64,000 nt of DNA from Beaufortia kweichowensis (Eukaryota > Chordata > Actinopteri > Cypriniformes > Gastromyzontidae), in assembly GCA_019155185.1 (NCBI GenBank), contig CM032815.1:14206903-14270902 (forward strand), written 5' to 3'. This document shows, piece by piece, positions 58,741 through 64,000 of this stretch (the first letter of the stretch is position 1; each line of letters starts with the position of its first letter). The notes under the pieces were generated by a model that did not search any database, had not been told where the DNA came from, and worked only from the letters and a program-made list of their open reading frames with translations. Position numbers and translations under genes: made by a program.

Positions 58741-58889
58741 TGTTGGGGGAGGACTTGGTGTACCCATGTGTACTCAGAAGACTGAAAGACTGTTGAAGGT
58801 GTCTCCTCAAGCTGTCTGAACTGGAACAGTCTGCTGCATTTTGATGGAGTCATCTGAAGTGACACAAGCCATTGACATTTGCATGAAGT

Positions 58890-59450
58890 TATTAGGACAA
58901 TACCATGCAAATGGCAATCTTACAATGATAAAAAAATTTTATTAAAGATTTTTCATCATACTGATAGTTCTGATGGTTTAAATCCTCATGTGAGTCTCTC
59001 TTAAAGTTTATAAAGTGTTTGATTGTGTTTAAATCATGATTTTTCATAGTCAGATAAAGTGTGTTTTCAGAATCATCACATTCATAACAGTTCATATTCC
59101 TCATAAATGAACACATGAACATTAAAATAACTATTTGATGTTCTTTAAAGACTCATCTCTTCTTCATTTGTTGGCTGTTATTGCTTTTGGTTTGTGTATT
59201 TTAATTCAAAAAAATCCTACAAAGTATGTTTCCTCTCATAAACGTGTTCTTGTCACATTTATAACACATGAATATTTACATTAAAACAGATAACTCGTGT
59301 ATAGACTGATATTTGTCTGATATCTGGACTCTATTAACAGAGCTTTAATATAAACAGATAATTCAGTATATTGATAAAAAATACATTCTGTGAGAATTTA
59401 TATTTTAAGTTTTGACTGAACATATCACGTTCATAACGCTGGAACTGACC
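58890..59450 (-). repeat. Dispersed repeat, inverted copy (right arm)
   Basis: Reverse complement of the 50.6-51.1 kb repeat over its whole length, with small indels. It encodes no credible protein; short frames through it (CYECDD) are chance or decayed. Confidence 0.85.
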
Positions 59451-59617
59451 ATTTCTGAGCAATTGCTTTACATCCATTTACAGCATGTTTTAGATTTATT
59501 ATCAATTGACACAGTGTTAAAACAAGCAGAGGATAGTGGATTATAACCCCACCTTTTTACTTTGTATTATCGCAGTGAATTCTGTGTTCAATAGAAATAT
59601 ATATATATATACAGTAC

Positions 59618-60055
59618 CCTTCATAAGTATTGGGACAATAGGGGCAAAATTGCTCTGTTTGCTGTGTAGTCAAGAAATGTCTAAATATTTAAAGGTGAAT
59701 ACAAAAATACAGAATGTCAAATTAAATTTAACATATACAATTTATACAATCAACTCAACGGAACGACACGTGTGGATTTGAATTATTCTGTCTAATGTAA
59801 AATGATTGAGAAGTTTTAAGTGATGACCTGATGCATCACCGAATGCACAGAATGTATAGGACCAGAACGCATTTGGTGACGACACATAAGTCCGGATAAA
59901 AGGTTGTTGTGTTTTGATGGAAAAGCAAATACGTGTTAAAACCTAATCAAATGTTAATAAAATGAGACATTCTGTAATTTTGACTGATATTCATCTTACC
60001 AATTTCTTGACTCCACAGCAAACAGAGAAATTGTGTCTTTACTACTAATGTATAG
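59618..60055. mobile_element. MITE with about 75-bp terminal inverted repeats
   Basis: The left arm contains TGCTCTGTTTGCTGTGTAGT and ACAGAATGTC; the right arm contains GACATTCTGT and CTCCACAGCAAACAGAG. The outer left edge AGTACCCTTCATAAGTATTG is typical of Tc1-like non-autonomous elements. There is no coding potential between the arms. Confidence 0.75.
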
Positions 60056-60854
60056 AAATCTCCATTGACACGTGTTAAATCTGTACAAGAACATTTAGGT
60101 TATGTTTGGTTGTATGGAGGAATGAATGTACTGTACAGGATTCCTGGTCTCGATGCCTAATAAGGACACATGTAAGCAGGTAGTTGTGTTGTGAGTCACG
60201 GGCAGGTGAATGAACGACGGCCATCTGGCTATGATGCAAGTATGGATGTTGTGTGGAGATCTCAGGATGGCCTTGCCTCCTCATGGTGTATATTTCTAAT
60301 GGCTTGGATCAACATACTAAACATTCTGGCTTCATATTCATTGTGGGCTTTTCCGAACTTTTTGTCTTAAAATAACTATGGGCAACATTCAGATCCAGTT
60401 ATACATATTTGACCCAGAATCAGATCCCAAATGTGACTTTGAACAGCAGAACAACCGCAGCAGCATGTCTCTATGTGGAGGTTAGCTAAACAAAAGCACA
60501 ACATCACATTATCCCTGCATAACGTTTCATTCACTGTATATGTTCGTGTTGTTTACATTATATAGAGTTTCACTTACCGACTGCGGATTAGCAAACTGCA
60601 TCCACTTTTCCCTTATCGCTGGTTCTTTGGAAAGCTAAAGAAGCTTATATTTCCCTCGCAACTAAAAACACTCTCACCAAAAACTTGTACGAACCCTGAC
60701 CAAGTGCATTCGGCACAGAAATAGTCCATCATACGCCCAACTTGATATTTAAAACTTTGACCATGTCTAGTATGAGCATCCAACTGTTTAACAGTTTAAA
60801 TAAGTCAGAATGCATGAAATAGCATCATACCCCCCCCCCTTAAGATATAAAAAG

Positions 60855-61012
60855 TCTTTCTTGGAGCTCACCTAGTAAGGACATGGTACTAGCAATGCCA
60901 ACTAAGGTCATGGGTTCCATCCCAGGAATTGTACCTACTCATAAAATATGTAATGTATAATGCACTATAAGTCACTTTGGATAAAAGCATCTGCTAAATG
61001 TGTAAATGTAAA
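60855..61012 (+). mobile_element. tRNA-derived SINE with LINE-2-like tail
   Basis: Plus-strand SINE. Its tRNA-like head has a box B relative (CATGGGTTCCATCCC) and CTAGCAATGCCAACTAAGGT, and its tail is CACTTTGGATAAAAGCATCT followed by TAAATG-type repeats. It resembles DANA/HAmo-like cyprinid SINEs; the family name is tentative. Confidence 0.8.
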
Positions 61013-61189
61013 GCTAAGATATAGAGCAGACCAAAAACACCATCCCTAAACAGTGAAAAAATGGCACAGTTGTCTTATATAATGCAGTTATAATATGAAG
61101 TTGGCATCACTCACCCTTTCAAACATACCTCATATTTTACTCACCCTCGTGCAATCCTGTATGTTTAATGTCAGTAAGAGCTTTATACA

Positions 61190-61365
61190 CTGTGAAAAAA
61201 ATGATTTGTTGCCTTACAATTTTAAGTCCAATCAACTTAGTTTTACAAGTAATTTCAACAGTTTTTACATTATTTGAACTCATTTCATCGCATCACTTAT
61301 TTTAATGAGTTGAAATGACTTGAAATAATGTAAAAACAGCTCACACTGTCCCAAACCGCAGCACT
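61190..61365. mobile_element. Short palindromic element
   Basis: Imperfect inverted repeat: CAGTTTTTACATTATTTGAA on the left and its complement (TTGAAATAATGTAAAAACAG) on the right around a short AT-rich loop. It can fold into a hairpin and is probably MITE-derived. Confidence 0.6.
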
Positions 61366-61629
61366 TTTCACACCTTAAGCCTGATTTGTGGTTTAGTAGT
61401 GTGAGCGCACTGAACCGTGCACGGGTTCTCTTAACTGTGCCCTAGCTTCTGTTTATAAGGTGTGGGACATTTCTGAAATAATCTGACAGTGAGAGGTGAA
61501 AGCTTGCAGATATATATTTTATTATGTAGTAAACAACAACAATTACAACAACAAACAAAAATAATAACAAAAAAAGACAATGAGGGTTACAAACATTAAT
61601 CCAAAGCATATTATATCAGCTTATTGGAT

Positions 61630-61920
61630 TTGCACCATGAGAGAGTCTTACATGAAGCTTGCAGATATTGTAAGGGGAGAGACATGCTTTAAGCTGAGGA
61701 CCAATCAGAACACACTGGGCCAGTTTGACCAATCAGAGCGCTTAGGAGGCGGGCGCTTCATAGAGACCAGAAGAGATGACGAGAGCGTTTGCCAGAGCTC
61801 AGGAGATTGACACTGCAATCATGTAAAATATAAGAAAAGAAATGTGTTTTTTAACAATGAAACATGAAAACCTATTCTACCATACCTCAAAAACAATATA
61901 AAGACCCTGTTAAGTCTACT
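61630..61920. repeat. Repeat carrying two CCAATCAG boxes
   Basis: CCAATCAG occurs at 61701-61708 and 61729-61736. The downstream part (CATGAAAACCTATTC; CCTCAAAAACAATATA) recurs at 33885-33940, marking it as a dispersed repeat, here about 0.3-0.6 kb upstream of the plus-strand slc27a gene. Confidence 0.55.
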
Positions 61921-62121
61921 GCATAAATAATGTTTACTGTAAAGTTGCCAAACCTTGAGCATCTTTAACACAATATTTTAAATATCAAACTATGTTACTG
62001 TAAAATCATTTTATAATCCACTTAACAGTCTTCTACCACAAAGTTGAAATGCAATCTCAATCTCTGTAGGTTGGAAGTTTCCTCGTGTTTTTGTCTCATG
62101 AAGAGTTTGAGAGCTCACTGT

Positions 62122-62133
62122 CGCGCATGCGCA
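62122..62133 (+). promoter_or_regulatory. NRF1 motif upstream of the plus-strand slc27a gene
   Basis: CGCGCATGCGCA is a full match to the palindromic NRF1 consensus. It sits 84-95 bp before the ATG of the plus-strand slc27a6-like gene in a CpG-rich stretch, as expected for a core promoter element. Function is inferred from sequence and position. Confidence 0.55.
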
Positions 62134-62216
62134 GTAGCGCGCGAAGACATTTAAACAGTAGGTGAAGACTCGCTGCTCACGCGCGTCTCTCTCGGTGATT
62201 TTCTCACATTTCGGTG

Positions 62217-62691
62217 ATGGATTGGCTCATAAACTCTCTGTCGGTGGGCTTTTTCACCCTGCTCGTCCTTCAGAGAAAGTTTTATCCGTACTTTTGGAGC
62301 GACTTGACGTACTACGTGAGACTTCGTGGCCTCGGGAGGTCGATGATGGCGAGGATGAAGCGCGGTGACGTCACGTTTCTGCAGAACTTTGAGCTTCAGG
62401 CCAAAGAGAGTCCAGATAAAGCCTTCATCGTGTCTGATGATGACGTCATGACGTACAGAGACGCGGATGAGAGGAGTAACAGATTCGCGCGCGTGTTTCA
62501 CGCTCACTGCGGCTTCACGCGTGGAGATGTTGTGGCTCTTCTCATGAGGAACGAGGCGGATTTCATTTGTGTTTGGTTCGGACTCTGTAAACTGGGCTGT
62601 GAGGTCGCTTTTCTCAACTTTAACCTGAAAGCGCAGTCTCTGCATCACTGTCTGCGCAGCTGCGCAGCCAGAGCTGTCGTCATCGGCTCAG
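62217..62691 (+). CDS. slc27a6-like fatty acid transport protein, first exon only (runs off the window)
   Basis: First coding exon of a second fatty-acid transporter/acyl-CoA synthetase. It starts MDWLINSLSVGFF, followed by a hydrophobic segment, FYPYFWSDLTYYV, ESPDKAFIVSDDDVMTYRDA, RGDVVALLMRNEADFICVWF and LGCEVAFLNFNLKAQSLHHC. It ends ...VIGSG at a clean donor (TCAG|GTAACG). Exon length (475 nt) and the phase of its end match exon 1 of the minus-strand slc27a6 (472 nt), so the two are paralogs in divergent orientation. The AMP-binding and CoA-ligase parts must lie beyond 64000. No frame damage is seen. Subtype (2-like or 6-like) is not decidable from this exon. Confidence 0.88.
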
Positions 62692-64000
62692 GTAACGTTT
62701 CAGGTTTTCAAATGACTATTAATTCATTTCTTTTATTAAATGGATGATAAAATGTCGAGAGTATGATTTTACACATTCTAGACCAAGAGTGACTACATGA
62801 AGATGATCAAATATAATGTTTTAAGTCACAACATAATTCCCACAGTTACAATTGTGTTATTTCATAGTTTTCGTGATTTTACTACTGTTCTCAAATGTGG
62901 AAAAACATCTAAACAACAGTGAGTTGACAAACAGTGTTTCTAACTGGTATAACTGTATATAAATCAACTGTTCAGTGTGTGTGTGTGTGTGTGTGTGTCC
63001 ATCATTCATGCTGATTAAGATGAACCTCATATCTGATGTTTTATCTGTTGTTCTCAACGTCATGTAGTTTCTAGTGTGTACAGTATGTGTGTTATTCTTC
63101 AAAGTGAACATGTTTGATCCTGTAAAAACATCATCAGTATGTCATACAGAAACACTCAAGCTAATTACATCAGAGCAATTACAGTTGTTATGCATATGAC
63201 AATTTACAGTCAAAACTCTTCAATATCAATATATTGAACCACCTGTCTATATACAAGTTTCTGTTTTAAAAATATAAATGTGTTATGAATGTGACAAAAA
63301 GAAACACACGTTTATGAGAGTCAACATGACTCTCGAACGAACATCAAATTAATGTTCATTTATGAGGAATATGAACTGTTATGAATGTGATAATTCTGAA
63401 AACACACTTTATCTGACTATGAAAATCATGATTTAAACACAATCAAATGCTTTATAAACTTTAAGAGAGACTCACATGAGGATTCAGTATATATCTGAAC
63501 TATCAGTATGATGAAAACCTTTAATATGGTATGATTGAATTGTTTGTAGTCAAACTATGGTAGTACACATGGTATTTATTACACTAAAAGACACACTTTT
63601 ACTATAATCCAATGCTTCCTAAGGGATATTTTATTATTATGTGTGTTTCATGTGAACTAAAGCCAGTCAATGTTGCATTTATCTTACAGTATTGAATGTT
63701 TCAAGGGCTTGTGGGCTTTCTGGCAGTGTTCTGTAGGATGTGTTTGTCAGTCCATCTGAAGATCTGTGCTGATGGTTAACTGGTTCATAAATCTCATGTG
63801 TGATCTTTGGGATCCTCATTCACAAACCTCTGCGTGTGCTCCTGTCCTTCTGTCTTTATTACAGATAAAACAACCGTATGATGCTATAGTTTATATTATC
63901 AGCTTCGTTTTAACATGAATAATCATTTTGTATAGTTTTTAGGATTGGGATGATTTTGTCTAGGCCTGACCTCTCTGCTCATTAGAGAAACTCTACTGGA
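62692..64000 (+). other. Intron 1 of the plus-strand slc27a6-like gene (incomplete)
   Basis: AT-rich intron with (TG)n at 62975-62998 and the dispersed repeat at 63250-63530. No second exon was recognised before the window ends. Confidence 0.6.
63250..63530 (+). repeat. Dispersed repeat, third copy in the plus-gene intron
   Basis: Matches the plus copy at 50.7-51.1 kb (ATGAACTGTTATGAATGTGA; TGATTTAAACACAATCAAA) with a central deletion. Confidence 0.8.

Noticed and set aside
60855..61012. Possible tRNA gene
   Set aside because: Box A/B-like sequence is present, but the head is degenerate and joined to a LINE-2-like tail, so it is a SINE.
62151..62648. Minus-strand frame of 165 codons over the plus-strand slc27a exon
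   Set aside because: Antisense shadow of the conserved exon with no recognisable similarity.

Overview
The window looks like teleost nuclear DNA, most likely from a cypriniform or related otophysan fish. The genes are split by GT-AG introns. Introns and spacers are packed with long (AC)n, (CT)n and (TA)n tracts, tRNA-headed SINEs with LINE-2-type tails, palindromic MITEs, hAT-like elements and a chromodomain Ty3/Gypsy retroelement. No bacterial-type operon, CRISPR array or rRNA is visible. The species assignment is inference.

Layout: four genes lie head-to-tail on the minus strand. chsy3 (chondroitin sulfate synthase 3, 3 exons, 2888-12437) is followed by minar2 (3 exons, 16929-19185), isoc1 (5 exons, 22905-25922) and slc27a6 (fatty-acid transport protein/acyl-CoA synthetase, 10 exons, 30989-50302). 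A second slc27a6-like gene starts on the plus strand at 62217. Only its first exon (62217-62691) is inside the window, so the two slc27a genes form a divergent pair about 12 kb apart. From established knowledge, the human 5q23.3 order is SLC27A6-ISOC1-ADAMTS19-MINAR2-CHSY3. The block here matches it except that no ADAMTS19 exon is seen between minar2 and isoc1, where about 1 kb of (AC)n lies.

Repeats: slc27a6 intron 5 (32883-43442) holds a LINE-2 fragment, about 250 bp of (CT)n and a plus-strand chromovirus that has lost its protease and shows only a 3' LTR. Two unusual low-complexity ORFs (Ser/Gln-rich, then Pro/Glu-rich) lie directly 5' of its gag and are not explained by the standard element. 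Minisatellites of 36 bp (intron 2 of slc27a6), 52 bp (28.0-28.9 kb) and 39/44 bp (just upstream of isoc1) stand out. The 50.3-62.2 kb spacer is a mosaic of transposon fragments framed by inverted copies of one roughly 0.5 kb repeat.

The genes are not a pathway. Chsy3 acts in Golgi chondroitin polymerisation, Minar2 is a small membrane protein linked to hair cells, Isoc1 is an isochorismatase-fold protein, and the slc27a proteins take up and activate long-chain fatty acids. Three of the four complete genes have exon sets that are exactly one base off a multiple of three. Each can be traced to small indels in runs or short repeats, which looks like consensus error in an otherwise intact locus.
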